From an archaeon SCG-AAA382B04 (lineage in GTDB: Archaea; Halobacteriota; Methanonatronarchaeia; Methanonatronarchaeales; Methanonatronarchaeaceae): a DNA stretch of 64,000 bases. The notes beneath the pieces were generated by a model. That model worked only from the letters and a program-made list of their open reading frames with translations. It had not been told where the DNA came from and did not search any database. The stretch's first letter is position 1; each line of letters begins with the position of its first letter. The DNA lies in the NCBI GenBank assembly GCA_003034855.1, contig PZKD01000049.1:23013-87012 (forward strand). Direction: 5' to 3'. A program made the position numbers and the translations under genes. Positions 47,135 to 56,302 of the stretch are shown one piece after another.

Positions 47135-47641
47135 AGTCTGTCCATCCGTATCAATAGAAACTATACATGGTAACCTTTCTATTTCAAGTTTCCAAACAGC
47201 CTCAGGAATTCCTAAATCAAGCCAAAAGACATCTTTGACTCTTTTAATTGATTTTGCTGCTAAGGCACCTGCTCCACCTGTATAAGATAAATATAAACAA
47301 TTATTGTTTTTTAAACTCTCTATAGCTTCTTTTTTTAATCCACCTTTACCAATAAAAGCTCTAATTTCATGTTTTTCTAATATTTGAGGTATAAACTCAC
47401 TTAATCGAGTACTTGTAGTGGGTCCCGCTGAGATTATTTTGTAATTTTCTTTCTCTTCACTCACCAAAGGTCCACAATGATAAATTATTTGGTTATCAAG
47501 TTCAAATGGGAGATCGAATTGATTTAAAATTCTTTGATGAGCCTTATCTCTAGCTGTTAATATATCCCCACTTACCTCTACCTTTTGACCAAGAGAGAGG
47601 TCCTTGACTTTTTTTTCCGATAATGGAGAGTTTATTTCCAT
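47120..47641 (-). CDS. Fumarate hydratase class I, beta subunit
   Basis: C-terminal domain of the two-subunit iron-sulfur fumarase (malate/fumarate interconversion in the incomplete TCA cycle). 173 residues with SGDILTARDKAHQRIL (about 23-38), YHCGPLV, SAGPTTSTRLSEFIP and AFIGKGGL, all conserved. Two bases downstream of the alpha subunit. Confidence 0.94.
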   Translation of the reverse strand: MEINSPLSEKKVKDLSLGQKVEVSGDILTARDKAHQRILNQFDLPFELDNQIIYHCGPLVSEEKENYKIISAGPTTSTRLSEFIPQILEKHEIRAFIGKGGLKKEAIESLKNNNCLYLSYTGGAGALAAKSIKRVKDVFWLDLGIPEAVWKLEIERLPCIVSIDTDGQTLYHV

Positions 47642-47643
47642 CT

Positions 47644-48477
47644 TTATTCCTCAAAAACTCTTTTAGCTTTCCTATTTGCCCAGCATTGTATGTTAATGGC
47701 TACAGGTAAAGAAGCAGTGTGACAATGTGCTGTCTTTATTTTAACATCTAATGCTGTTGTTTTACCTCCCAACCCCATTGGACCAATCTCAAGTGAATTA
47801 ACTTTCTCTAAAATCTCTCTCTCCAATTCTCTTATCTTTCCTTGGCTTTGTTGGGGTAATTCTATTAAAGCTTCTTTTGAAAGTTGGGTTGAATAGTCAA
47901 AGGTTCCTCCAATTCCTATCCCTAAAAATATTGGCGGACATGGTTTGGGCCCTGCTTCTTGAACTGAATCAATTATCCACTCAATAACTTCACCTTTTTG
48001 TCCCGGATTGAACATTTTTTGTTTACTCATGTTTTCTGAGCCAGCTCCTTTGGGAAAAACTATTATTTCTAGTTTGCTTCCTTCAACTGGTTCATAATTG
48101 ATTATTGGGATTTTATCTCCTGTATTATCTCCAGTGTTCTTTCTTTCCCAGGGAGAAACTATGCTTGGTCTGAGAGGTATTTCCTGAGTTGCTTTTTGTG
48201 TAACTTCCTTCAGAGCTTTAGACAAAGAGAAATCTAAGCTCAATTGAGTTCCGTGTTTTACATAAAATATTGGGACTCCGGTATCTTGGCATATTGGTTT
48301 TTTTTCTTCTTTTGCGATTCTTATGTTTTCCAATATAGTTTCTATTTGTTCTTTAGCTTTTTTTGTTTCATTTTCTTTTATATCTTCGAGCTTTGAGATA
48401 ACCCAATCTGGTAATGTTGTTTGTGATTCTTTAATTGCCTCTTTAATTTCTCTGACTATTTGTTCATACTTAATCAT
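47644..48477 (-). CDS. Fumarate hydratase class I, alpha subunit
   Basis: N-terminal half of class I fumarase, holding the three Cys that bind the catalytic [4Fe-4S] cluster: PICQDTGVP (about 59-67), PKPCPPIFLGIGIGGTFD (about 177-194) and AHCHTASLPVAI (about 257-268). 277 residues. The pair alpha-beta is in one operon, divergent from lysC. Confidence 0.94.
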   Translation of the reverse strand: MIKYEQIVREIKEAIKESQTTLPDWVISKLEDIKENETKKAKEQIETILENIRIAKEEKKPICQDTGVPIFYVKHGTQLSLDFSLSKALKEVTQKATQEIPLRPSIVSPWERKNTGDNTGDKIPIINYEPVEGSKLEIIVFPKGAGSENMSKQKMFNPGQKGEVIEWIIDSVQEAGPKPCPPIFLGIGIGGTFDYSTQLSKEALIELPQQSQGKIRELEREILEKVNSLEIGPMGLGGKTTALDVKIKTAHCHTASLPVAINIQCWANRKAKRVFEE

Positions 48478-48511
48478 GATTACACTATAATCGGTTTTTC
48501 TAACCAGTTAA

Positions 48512-48521
48512 TTTTTATATC
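48512..48521 (+). promoter_or_regulatory. Box A (TATA) promoter of lysC
   Basis: TTTTTATATC, 26-35 bases before the lysC ATG. With usual archaeal spacing, transcription would begin at about the start codon, so the lysC mRNA is probably leaderless; no SD is present in front of the ATG. Confidence 0.5.
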
Positions 48522-48546
48522 TATTATATTTAATTAAACGTCGAGT

Positions 48547-49938
48547 ATGCAGGAAAAAATTGTGATGAAGTTTGGTGGGACAAGTATTGAAAGTGAAGAT
48601 CTTATTGAGAGAGTTGTTTCCATCATCAAAGAAAAATATGAAAGAGATATTGGCTTAGTTGTTGTTGTATCTGCTTTTTCTGGGACAACTGATAACTTAA
48701 TTGAAATTTCGGATTTTGTGAGAGATAATAAAAGGAAAAAAGCTATTGAACTAGTTGAGGAAGTTGAAAAAAGATATATAGAAGTTGCTAAAAATGTAAT
48801 TAAAAAAGAGAATATTAGAGAAGAGGTTTTTGATGAATTAGATTCCAGAATCAATGAATTGAAGACATTTGTTAAAAATGTTGATAGTGTTAAGGAACGA
48901 GAACTTGATTTTTTTATGTCTTTTGGAGAAAGATTATCTGCTCCTATCATAAGTGGGGCATTATGTGATGAGGGAGTAAGTTCTTCTCCTCTAACAGGTA
49001 AAGAGGCTGGTGTCTTAACAAATGACATTTATGGAGATGCAAGACCTCTTGATGAAAGTGAAAAGAAAATTAGGGAAACACTTTCACCTCTAATTGAAGA
49101 AGAGGTTCCTATTGTAACAGGATTCATTGGCTCCTCCAAAGAAGGAGATATAACAACTCTAGGGAGAGGAGGAAGTGATTATACTGCCTCGATAATAGGA
49201 GAAGCAATAAAGGCTGATGAGATCTGGATTTGGACTGATGTTAGTGGTGTTTTAACGTGCGATCCTAGTATAATGTCCAATGCTAAACCTCTTAAATCCA
49301 TTTCCTACAGAGAGGCTTTAGAGTTATCATATTTTGGTGCTGATGTATTGCATCCTAAAAGCATTGAACCTGCTATAGAAAACAATATTCCAGTTATTGT
49401 TAAGAATACCTATAATCCTTCAGCTGAGGGAACTAAGATAGTTAAGGAAGAAGAAAAGATCAAGGGAGTTGTGAAAGGTATTTCCATCGAAGATAATGTT
49501 GCATTGTTAAATGTTTCTGGTATAGGGATGCTTGGAAAACCTGGTGTGGCAGCTAACATATTAGATTACCTCGCAAATGAGAATATTAATGTTAAGATGA
49601 TTAGTACTGGTTCTTGTGAACCAACTATTTCTATATTAATCGATGAAAGGGAATTAGAAAAAGCTAACGATTTATTAAAAAAAGATTTAGGAGCTAGTGT
49701 AATTGAGGAGGTTTGTTATGAAAAGGATGTGGCAGCAATATCTGTAGTAGGAGCAGGAATGGCTGGTACTCCTGGTGTAGCTGGAAGAGTGTTTAGCACA
49801 ATGGGAAATAGTGAGGTTAATATAAAAATGATTAGTCAAGGTTCTTCTGAATTCAATATTTCATTTGTAATAAAAGAAAAAGATGTGGAAGAGAGTGTTA
49901 AGGCTCTTCACTCCGAATTTGGCCTAGAAAATATTTAA
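48547..49938 (+). CDS. lysC: Aspartate kinase
   Basis: First enzyme of the aspartate family (Lys, Thr, Met). The signature VMKFGGTSIESED opens the kinase domain; FMSFGERLSAPIIS and LGRGGSDYTASIIGEA follow. Two ACT domains (about 325-460, with GMLGKPGVAANI and GMAGTPGVAGRV) give feedback control by lysine or threonine. 463 residues, normal. Separated from dapAB and hom, but it would supply both. Confidence 0.96.
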   Translation: MQEKIVMKFGGTSIESEDLIERVVSIIKEKYERDIGLVVVVSAFSGTTDNLIEISDFVRDNKRKKAIELVEEVEKRYIEVAKNVIKKENIREEVFDELDSRINELKTFVKNVDSVKERELDFFMSFGERLSAPIISGALCDEGVSSSPLTGKEAGVLTNDIYGDARPLDESEKKIRETLSPLIEEEVPIVTGFIGSSKEGDITTLGRGGSDYTASIIGEAIKADEIWIWTDVSGVLTCDPSIMSNAKPLKSISYREALELSYFGADVLHPKSIEPAIENNIPVIVKNTYNPSAEGTKIVKEEEKIKGVVKGISIEDNVALLNVSGIGMLGKPGVAANILDYLANENINVKMISTGSCEPTISILIDERELEKANDLLKKDLGASVIEEVCYEKDVAAISVVGAGMAGTPGVAGRVFSTMGNSEVNIKMISQGSSEFNISFVIKEKDVEESVKALHSEFGLENI

Positions 49939-49943
49939 GTAAC

Positions 49944-50615
49944 CTAGATATCGGTTAGATCAAGTTCTTCTATTTCATCTGAATCTTCTTCATCTTGTTC
50001 AAGGGATTCCAATTCTTCTTTATTTTTTTCTTTGGTTTTATTAGCTTCTTGGTCGATTTTAGTGTCTATTTCTTCTTCTATTTCGGTTTGAGTTACTGAT
50101 TTTAGGCTTTTTTCGATCATTTGGTAATATTCAGTTTTATTGATGTTATAGTATTTTTTTGCTTTTTCATCGATATTTTGAATTCTTTTTAATGTCATCT
50201 CTGCCGTTTTGACCACCCATCTATCTCTTTCTTCTTCGGTGGATTCATTGATTGCTTCGGGTCTAATTGATGTTATAGAGGTTTCTTCATCAGGTTCATA
50301 GAGATTGGATTTTCCAGTTACTGCTACAAATGTGGGGGGTTGTGCTTCAGATAAGAACATTGTTGCTTTTGGTTGGAAATTACCTGCGTATAGGAGGAAT
50401 GTTCCGGTGGGGTCTGATACTCGGGCTCTGTATAATTCCTTATCTGTTCCTATATCGGTTACTTCTGTCAAAACTCCTACTAAAAATATACGGTTACATT
50501 TGGCTCCAGTTGGGGTTATTATGTAGGATGGAGCATATTCTGTATCTCCTTCTCTTTCTTGGAGATTAGATTGGGCGTATTCTTTTGCAAAAACTCTTTT
50601 GGCTACTTCTCTCAT
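49944..50615 (-). CDS. RPA-associated protein (RPAP, OB fold)
   Basis: Partner of archaeal replication protein A, 223 residues. The OB-fold core includes SYIITPTGAKCNRIFLVGVLTEVTDIG (in parts), then AGNFQPKATMFLSEAQPPTFVAVTGK. The C-terminal tail is very acidic. I start at the ATG before REVAKRVFAKEYAQS (50615), just after the rpa stop, rather than 22 codons upstream within rpa. Organisation rpa-rpap is well known from haloarchaea and methanogens. Confidence 0.88.
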   Translation of the reverse strand: MREVAKRVFAKEYAQSNLQEREGDTEYAPSYIITPTGAKCNRIFLVGVLTEVTDIGTDKELYRARVSDPTGTFLLYAGNFQPKATMFLSEAQPPTFVAVTGKSNLYEPDEETSITSIRPEAINESTEEERDRWVVKTAEMTLKRIQNIDEKAKKYYNINKTEYYQMIEKSLKSVTQTEIEEEIDTKIDQEANKTKEKNKEELESLEQDEEDSDEIEELDLTDI

Positions 50616-50620
50616 TCTAA

Positions 50621-51574
50621 TTAGGCCTCCATTTCTTTTAATTTGTCTAGTATCTGTTTTGCCTTCTCTTTTGGAGCCCACTGTGGTTTTTCGATCTCAT
50701 TTACTAGGAAGTTGTTTCCTATTGATCTTCCTTTGACTATTACTGTTTCTCCGATAACTTCTTTCATTTCTTCTTCAACTACTGATCTGTCTAATGCGTC
50801 TCTTGCCATTTCTTTTGCTTCGGAAAGAGAGATACCTGTTAATTTTTGTGTGACTTCCTGGGGTAGGGTTGCTTGAACGGTTCCCAATCCATCGTCTAAT
50901 ATTGCTTTTATTCTTAAATCGGGTTCTGGTTCTACTTCACCATGTTCTTGGCACTCGTTTCCTTTTGTTACTCTGTTACATTCTGGACATCTCATTATTA
51001 GTCCACTTCTTTCTAAGACATCTATTATTGTGGCTTCAACCTTTGCTAAGTAGACTTTGTCTATTTCTTGAATTGTTACCTTTTTTGGTGATTTGAATTT
51101 TTCTAAAGAAGGAACAGATTCTTCAGCTTGAGCAATATCAGTGTAATCCCCTATCTGTAATTCTGGTTGGTTTTGCCATTCTCTGGTGTATCCGTTTCGT
51201 ATTTGGATAACATCACCTTCTTCGTAAGGAAAATCTATCCAGGCAGTGAAGTTAATTATTCCTGATTCATCTCCTAATGTTCCAGAAACGACATCTCTTT
51301 CTTCTCCTTCAACCTCTATTGTTCTTGGTGTTTTTCTGATTATTCTTCCGGTTATCTCTATCCCGCTTTCATCAGATTCAATGTTTTTTATCTGTTTTTT
51401 CCCTGCCCTGTTTGTAGTACTATCTTGGTATTTTCTTATTATTGAAGAAATAGCTTGATCTACTGGGACTTTGTATTGGTTTATTAATTCGTTTAATTCT
51501 TGTTTGACTTTTTCTTCGTCATAGTTCTCTATAGAATTATCTACTTCTTTAAGTGCTTTATTTACCTTATTCAT
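50621..51574 (-). CDS. rpa: Replication protein A (single-stranded DNA-binding protein)
   Basis: 317 residues. An N-terminal helical segment is followed by an OB fold (about 68-155, with EVEGEERDVVSGTLGDESGIINFTAW in parts), then a second OB fold containing the zinc finger CPECNRVTKGNECQEHG (about 193-209). It protects ssDNA in replication, repair and recombination. The rpa-rpap pair is one operon. The SD (AGGAGGT) is embedded in a hairpin, see separate entry. Confidence 0.9.
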   Translation of the reverse strand: MNKVNKALKEVDNSIENYDEEKVKQELNELINQYKVPVDQAISSIIRKYQDSTTNRAGKKQIKNIESDESGIEITGRIIRKTPRTIEVEGEERDVVSGTLGDESGIINFTAWIDFPYEEGDVIQIRNGYTREWQNQPELQIGDYTDIAQAEESVPSLEKFKSPKKVTIQEIDKVYLAKVEATIIDVLERSGLIMRCPECNRVTKGNECQEHGEVEPEPDLRIKAILDDGLGTVQATLPQEVTQKLTGISLSEAKEMARDALDRSVVEEEMKEVIGETVIVKGRSIGNNFLVNEIEKPQWAPKEKAKQILDKLKEMEA

Positions 51575-51582
51575 ATATACTT

Positions 51583-51604
51583 ACCTCCTGGTTGGTATGG
51601 AGGT
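51583..51604 (-). promoter_or_regulatory. Hairpin sequestering the rpa Shine-Dalgarno
   Basis: In the rpa leader (minus strand) ACCTCC (51604-51599) can pair perfectly with GGAGGT (51588-51583) across a 10-base loop. The latter is the core of the rpa SD, located 8 bases upstream of the ATG. The upstream half copies the anti-SD sequence of 16S rRNA. This arrangement would restrain rpa translation unless opened. Confidence 0.5.
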
Positions 51605-51719
51605 TCTTGATTAAAAATTGAGTTTTTAGGTATTTATACTTTGGATAGGGTGGTAGGTGAATCTATTTGATGGCCTAAATTATATATCTAGAAAAAAAAG
51701 ATGTGAATGGTGACAATAG

Positions 51720-52091
51720 ATGAAATCAGAATTAACTACTTTGATGGATCTTGATGTTTACACAAATAAGGGTAGGTATATTGGTAAAACTGAAGATGTG
51801 GTATTAGACATTAAAGAAAAGAAAGTCTCAAAACTAGCGGTTTCTAATTTAAATAGTATGTTGAAAGAAGAATTTGATGGTTCTAGTGGCATATTAATAC
51901 CTTATAGGTGGGTTTTGTCCGTTGGTGACATAATTATAACTAAAAAGCTACCTAGAGACATAAATATTGAAGAAACAGAAGAAGAAGAGGAAAAAGAATC
52001 TAAAGAAGAGGAAGAAACAGAAGAAGAGGAAGAAACAGAGGTTGAAGAAGAGAAGAAACAAAAAAAGAAGAAAGGTTTATTTGAATATTAA
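51720..52091 (+). CDS. PRC-barrel domain protein (CdpB-like)
   Basis: 123 residues. A PRC barrel occupies about 1-82 (DLDVYTNKGRYIGKTEDVVLDIKEKKVSKLAV in parts; ILIPYRWVLSVGDIIITK), followed by a long Glu-rich tail and a Lys-rich end. PRC-barrel proteins of this size (CdpB) join FtsZ-SepF divisomes in archaea; assignment here is inference. SD GGTG is seven bases upstream. A TATA-like TTATATATC lies near 51677-51685. Confidence 0.7.
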   Translation: MKSELTTLMDLDVYTNKGRYIGKTEDVVLDIKEKKVSKLAVSNLNSMLKEEFDGSSGILIPYRWVLSVGDIIITKKLPRDINIEETEEEEEKESKEEEETEEEEETEVEEEKKQKKKKGLFEY

Positions 52092-52095
52092 CTTT

Positions 52096-52776
52096 TTAAT
52101 CCTTCCATTTTTCAGATACCTTTTCTTTTTGTCCTTTAATTTCTCCTTTGGCCTTTCTTTCTCCTTTTATTTCTATATTAAGCCCATAAATCGTTACTAG
52201 GACCAATAATACAAATAAGATTGTTATTAAGGAAAATATTACGTATCCTGGTATAATGCCTACTTGAGCTCTCCTTATTACCACATAAACACTTGAACAT
52301 ATTTCCGGGTGAAGTGCCAATTTTCCTATCCAAGATAGATAGACTATCAAAAATATCCAAAGGTATATTCTTCTTAATCTTCTCGTTATCGCCTCTAAGT
52401 AAGTAATCTTGAATCTAGGTTTTTTGAGGTCGCTTGCCAACATTTTTTTCCAATCAACATCTTTAGGTTTCTCTATCCCGTCATGAAGTGAGCTGGATAT
52501 GAAATATTCTTCTAGCATTCTTATTCTAGCTCTCCATATGTCATAGAACCTATATCTTCTTGATTCCATAACTAGAAAAACCAAAACTAGGAAAAAACCA
52601 AATAATAGAACTATGTGATTTCTTGATGGATTTGAAAAAGCCCAAGTAACTACTGCTGCCACTATCACTACTGACCAATTAGTGGTTCTATCCATCCGAG
52701 TTCTCCAGGTGTTTGCCCTAGAAACCTCTCCCCTAAAATACTGGGTTAATATGTTGTTTAATTCTTCATCAGTCAT
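52096..52776 (-). CDS. DUF2270 membrane protein
   Basis: 226 residues. The N-terminal motif FRGEVSRANTWRTRMDRTTNW (about 14-34) is the family signature. Membrane segments lie at about 33-49, 56-72, 138-156 and 175-200. Conserved in haloarchaea and some bacteria, function unknown. It neighbours the PRC-barrel and TrkA-DHH genes, a linkage that may be meaningful for membrane or division processes. Confidence 0.82.
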   Translation of the reverse strand: MTDEELNNILTQYFRGEVSRANTWRTRMDRTTNWSVVIVAAVVTWAFSNPSRNHIVLLFGFFLVLVFLVMESRRYRFYDIWRARIRMLEEYFISSSLHDGIEKPKDVDWKKMLASDLKKPRFKITYLEAITRRLRRIYLWIFLIVYLSWIGKLALHPEICSSVYVVIRRAQVGIIPGYVIFSLITILFVLLVLVTIYGLNIEIKGERKAKGEIKGQKEKVSEKWKD

Positions 52777-52788
52777 CTTTTCCTTAAT

Positions 52789-54222
52789 TTATTCTATACC
52801 AACAGAGAATAAGAATCTTTTTATTATTCCTCTTTCCATTAAATCCATCAAAACCTCTGAATCACTTATTGCTCCAAAGTTTTCTATAGGGATTTGTGCT
52901 CCCGCCATTCTCTCATGACCTCCAGCTGATCCTATTTCTCCATAGGCATTTCTTATTGCTTCTCCTAAGTTAACTCTGATATCTGTGTTTCTTGCCGAAA
53001 CATGGATCTTGTTTTCTATCTTACCAAAAACTAGAGCTGTAGTAACACCTTCTAGTTGTATAAGATAATCAGCTGCTTGTGGTAATGCGTCCTTATCCCC
53101 TGATTCTCCTACATTGGATATTAAATAAGATCCAAACACCTTTCTGTTCTTTATTGCTTCTCCTAAAATGTCAAGTGTTTCTGGATCCATGGCAGGTGAT
53201 TCAATTTTTCTCAAAAGCTCCTTATCGGCTATTGGGTAGAGATAACTAGCTGCTGTAAAGTCAGAGGTGTGGACATTTCTTTTAAATTCTAATGTGTCTG
53301 TTCTTATTCCAAATAGGAATGCAGTTGCCAATTTTTCATCTATAGAGACATCGAGTTCTTGTATGTATTTTGTTACTATAGTGGAAGTTGATCCAACATC
53401 GTTTCTTATATCAAAGAAATCTGCATTTACTTGGTCAAGATCTACTTCGTGATGATCTATTATTATGTCTACTTCTATGTCTTTTGGAAGTGCATTATTT
53501 TGACCTGGTATGGCGGAGTCGATAAGTGCGATTTGTTCATATCTTTCTACTCCTCCGACTGTTTCAAACTTTTTTAAATCAATTCCTAGTAAATTAAAAA
53601 AGGCCCTATTTTCTTGGTGACCTATTTCTCCGCTATAAACTATATCTGCTTCTCTGTCCATCGATTCTGCCATACTCTTTAGTCCGAAAGCTCCAGAAAT
53701 TGCATCGGGATCGGGGTTTGAATGGACAAATATTCCTATTCTTCCGTCCTCATTTTTTAATTCCTTGTATAATTCTCTGGATTTTTTAATTACTTGGAGG
53801 TTTTGCATTTCTCGAATTGCTGTATTAGCTATTAGTTGAGAAGGATATATCACTATGTCGGCTCCAAGTCGTTTGAATTCTCTTTTGGTCATCAAATCGG
53901 GAGCTTTAACTATTATTGTTGATTTTGGATGTTTTTCTTTGATTTTTTTAATTGCTGATCTATTTGAGTCTGCTTTTGGTGTTAAAACTATGAATGTTTT
54001 AGTTTCACTAAGATCTAAGTCATCTAGTTCCTCTAGATCTTCTACTTGCCCATAATATGCTTGGTATCCTTCATCTCTAAGAGTGTCTACTCTACCAGGA
54101 TCCATGTCTATTATCACAAGCTTTCTCTCTTCCTCTAGTAGCTGTTTAGCTACTAATTTCCCTGCTCCACCACATCCAATCAATACATAGTTTGGTTTTT
54201 TTATTTTTTCTTCTTCTGACAT
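52789..54222 (-). CDS. TrkA-N/DHH-DHHA1 phosphoesterase
   Basis: 477 residues. An N-terminal Rossmann TrkA-N domain (YVLIGCGGAGKLVAKQLL, about 11-28) precedes a DHH phosphoesterase: VHSNPDPDAISGA (about 166-178), ALIDSAIPGQNN and IIDHHEVD (about 250-257). The DHHA1 motif GSAGGHERMAGAQIP is at about 440-454. DHH proteins of this class degrade cyclic dinucleotides or short RNA; the attached nucleotide-sensing domain suggests c-di-AMP-type signalling, which is inference. Confidence 0.88.
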   Translation of the reverse strand: MSEEEKIKKPNYVLIGCGGAGKLVAKQLLEEERKLVIIDMDPGRVDTLRDEGYQAYYGQVEDLEELDDLDLSETKTFIVLTPKADSNRSAIKKIKEKHPKSTIIVKAPDLMTKREFKRLGADIVIYPSQLIANTAIREMQNLQVIKKSRELYKELKNEDGRIGIFVHSNPDPDAISGAFGLKSMAESMDREADIVYSGEIGHQENRAFFNLLGIDLKKFETVGGVERYEQIALIDSAIPGQNNALPKDIEVDIIIDHHEVDLDQVNADFFDIRNDVGSTSTIVTKYIQELDVSIDEKLATAFLFGIRTDTLEFKRNVHTSDFTAASYLYPIADKELLRKIESPAMDPETLDILGEAIKNRKVFGSYLISNVGESGDKDALPQAADYLIQLEGVTTALVFGKIENKIHVSARNTDIRVNLGEAIRNAYGEIGSAGGHERMAGAQIPIENFGAISDSEVLMDLMERGIIKRFLFSVGIE

Positions 54223-54227
54223 TTTGT

Positions 54228-55145
54228 TTATTTCTTTTTTATTTTTGAAAGTTTTTTAACAAGTTTTAAGTCATCTAATTCCTTTTTTTCTAAATCATTT
54301 TTGGCTAATTCAATCACCTTCTCTCCTTCTTCTGTTCTAACTAAGATTGTTGAATAACCTTCCTCTGAATCAACTGAACCTATGCTAATATCAGAGTATT
54401 CCCCAGCAAAATCTTCACAATATTTACATGCCTCTCTGACACAGTTTTCAATCTCAGATAGATCTATGTTTTCTTTTTTATCACTTATTTCTACATTTAG
54501 TTTTCCAGAATCTATTCCCATTTTCTCTATTTTATCTTTATTAAGGCCTCTTTTGTTTAATTCTTTATTTATTAAGCAATTATAATCGAAGTTTTCCATA
54601 CAAAAAACGCTTATTAGGTATTTTATGTTTCCTATACCCTTCTGTTTCAAAAGTCTAGCACCCTTTATGTGGCAGGGTGTTCCGGCTATTGCGGTTTTTC
54701 CGTGCTGAGAAGCTTCTTTTACTTTTTTAAGAAGAGGAACAACTCCATATTTTGTCCCAGCTGATTTAATCACTTCTTCTTTTTTAGTCATAATCTCTGA
54801 CGTGGGTTTCCAGTTTTTTTCACCTACTGCTAAAGCTGCATCTATTTCATTTCGTTCTAATAGTTTTTTGAGTATTGTCGATGCAACACCACCATTCTGG
54901 GAGCTCTTGAGAAGAGAGGAATCTTTAGATTTGGCTGAAAAATAATTTTGAATTTCCTTTGGGTCTAATTCAGTTTTTGTTGCTGGACATACATAATGAC
55001 AATTCCCACAATCTATGCAGTTTCCCACTAATCGTGGTTCTTTCTTGATTTCAATAGCTTCAACTGGACATGACGATTGGCAGGCTCCACAGAAGAAGCA
55101 CTTCGATTTATCTATTACCTCTTCTCTTAAATCTTGATAGTTCAA
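54228..55145 (-). CDS. FrhB/FdhB-like F420-binding flavoprotein with 2[4Fe-4S] ferredoxin domain
   Basis: About 305 residues. The N-terminus carries two ferredoxin motifs, CFFCGACQSSCP and CIDCGNCHYVCP, followed by a FrhB/FdhB domain (SSQNGGVASTILKKLLE, AGTPCHIKGARLLKQKG, CKYCEDFAGEYSDISIGSV), which exchanges electrons between F420 and Fe-S centres through FAD. No hydrogenase or formate dehydrogenase subunits adjoin, so its partner is unknown. I choose TTG at 55145; GTG at 55154 is possible. Overlaps or abuts the nitroreductase gene. Confidence 0.85.
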   Translation of the reverse strand: MNYQDLREEVIDKSKCFFCGACQSSCPVEAIEIKKEPRLVGNCIDCGNCHYVCPATKTELDPKEIQNYFSAKSKDSSLLKSSQNGGVASTILKKLLERNEIDAALAVGEKNWKPTSEIMTKKEEVIKSAGTKYGVVPLLKKVKEASQHGKTAIAGTPCHIKGARLLKQKGIGNIKYLISVFCMENFDYNCLINKELNKRGLNKDKIEKMGIDSGKLNVEISDKKENIDLSEIENCVREACKYCEDFAGEYSDISIGSVDSEEGYSTILVRTEEGEKVIELAKNDLEKKELDDLKLVKKLSKIKKK

Positions 55146-55147
55146 AA

Positions 55148-55666
55148 TTACCACTCTTCTTTATGTACTACTTCCTCAAGGTTTTTTCTTGAGGGGGGCT
55201 TGGGATTTTGATCTGAATAGCCAACTGGCAATATTGTGATTGGTCTCACATTTTTAGGTAGATTAAGTATTTCTTTAACCTTCCTTTCATCGAAGGCTCC
55301 AATCCAACATGAGGAAACCCCCATTGCATGGATCGTTAGCAACATGTTTTGAGTTGCTACAGAAGCATCTTGAATTGCATATAAATTTCTGCCTCTATCT
55401 CCATACTTTTTTGCAGATCTTCGTTTGTTTGCACAAACAACTATGACTGTAGGTGCTTTCTCTATGAATTTTTGTGAAGCAGCTTTTGCTATTCTCCGTT
55501 TCTTTTCCTTTCCTTCAACTACTATAAAATCCCTCGCCTGTAAATTTCCTGCTGAGGGAGCGCATTGTCCCTTCTCTATTATTTCCCTTATTTTTTCATC
55601 CTCTATTTCTTTTTCTTTGTAACTTCTTACACTTCTTCTTTTTTCAATCGCTTCAGATAACTCCAT
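55148..55666 (-). CDS. Nitroreductase-family FMN oxidoreductase
   Basis: 172 residues. The family start AIEKRRSVRSYKEKEIEDEKI and GQCAPSAGNLQARDFIVVE bind FMN; SCWIGAFDERKVKEILNLP and ITILPVGYSDQNPKPPSRK complete the fold. Substrates in archaea are unclear (quinones, nitro compounds or cofactor reduction). Co-transcribed with the FrhB-like protein, which suggests F420- or ferredoxin-linked redox chemistry. Confidence 0.9.
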   Translation of the reverse strand: MELSEAIEKRRSVRSYKEKEIEDEKIREIIEKGQCAPSAGNLQARDFIVVEGKEKKRRIAKAASQKFIEKAPTVIVVCANKRRSAKKYGDRGRNLYAIQDASVATQNMLLTIHAMGVSSCWIGAFDERKVKEILNLPKNVRPITILPVGYSDQNPKPPSRKNLEEVVHKEEW

Positions 55667-55801
55667 TATTTAATCACCAACAATTAGAATTAGATAAATT
55701 TCCTGTTCTTTTGATTACCTCTTATTGGTCTATTTTTGTTAAATAATCGGAAAATTTTTACTATATTGGGTTACTTTTTATATTATTAATTTGGGAGAAT
55801 C

Positions 55802-56299
55802 ATGATAAACACATTGAATCTTGAGCTGAAGGATATACCAGGACAGTTGGAGAAGGCTCTTGGAGGTTTTTCCAAGCACGACGCAAATATTTTGAGTGTT
55901 GTCCACCATAGAGAAGATAAAACTCCTCGTGGCACTGTTCCTGTAGAAGTTAAGGTAGATGTTGGAGAAGTTGTTATTGAAAAAATTATTGAAGATTTGA
56001 GAAGTAGAGATGTTGAGATAGTTAAGGTTGGAGAAGAGAATCTTAGTAGGTCTTTTATGGTTATTTTAATTGGACATGTAGTTCATTCTGATATTAGAGA
56101 CACCATAAACAAGATAGATGATACTGGGCTTGCAGAAGTTAAAGATTTGTCTCTTAAGATGCCAGGCATCAACAAGGAGTCTACTGCTCGTTTATTCATA
56201 AAAGCTGATGGAGAAAGTGGTGTTAAGAAAACTATTAATTTAATTAAAGATATCGCCAAAGAAAAAGAATTAAAAGTGATAACTGAGATGGATGTCTAA
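55802..56299 (+). CDS. ACT-domain regulator linked to homoserine dehydrogenase
   Basis: 165-residue protein with an N-terminal ACT domain ([28 protein letters not shown], in parts) and a second ACT-like half ([21 protein letters not shown]). Genes of this type (COG2061) directly precede hom in many methanogens and haloarchaea and are taken to be its allosteric subunit. Only three bases separate it from hom. A TATA-like TTTTTATATT is at 55775-55784. Confidence 0.9.
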   Translation: MINTLNLELKDIPGQLEKALGGFSKHDANILSVVHHREDKTPRGTVPVEVKVDVGEVVIEKIIEDLRSRDVEIVKVGEENLSRSFMVILIGHVVHSDIRDTINKIDDTGLAEVKDLSLKMPGINKESTARLFIKADGESGVKKTINLIKDIAKEKELKVITEMDV

Positions 56300-56302
56300 T
56301 AT

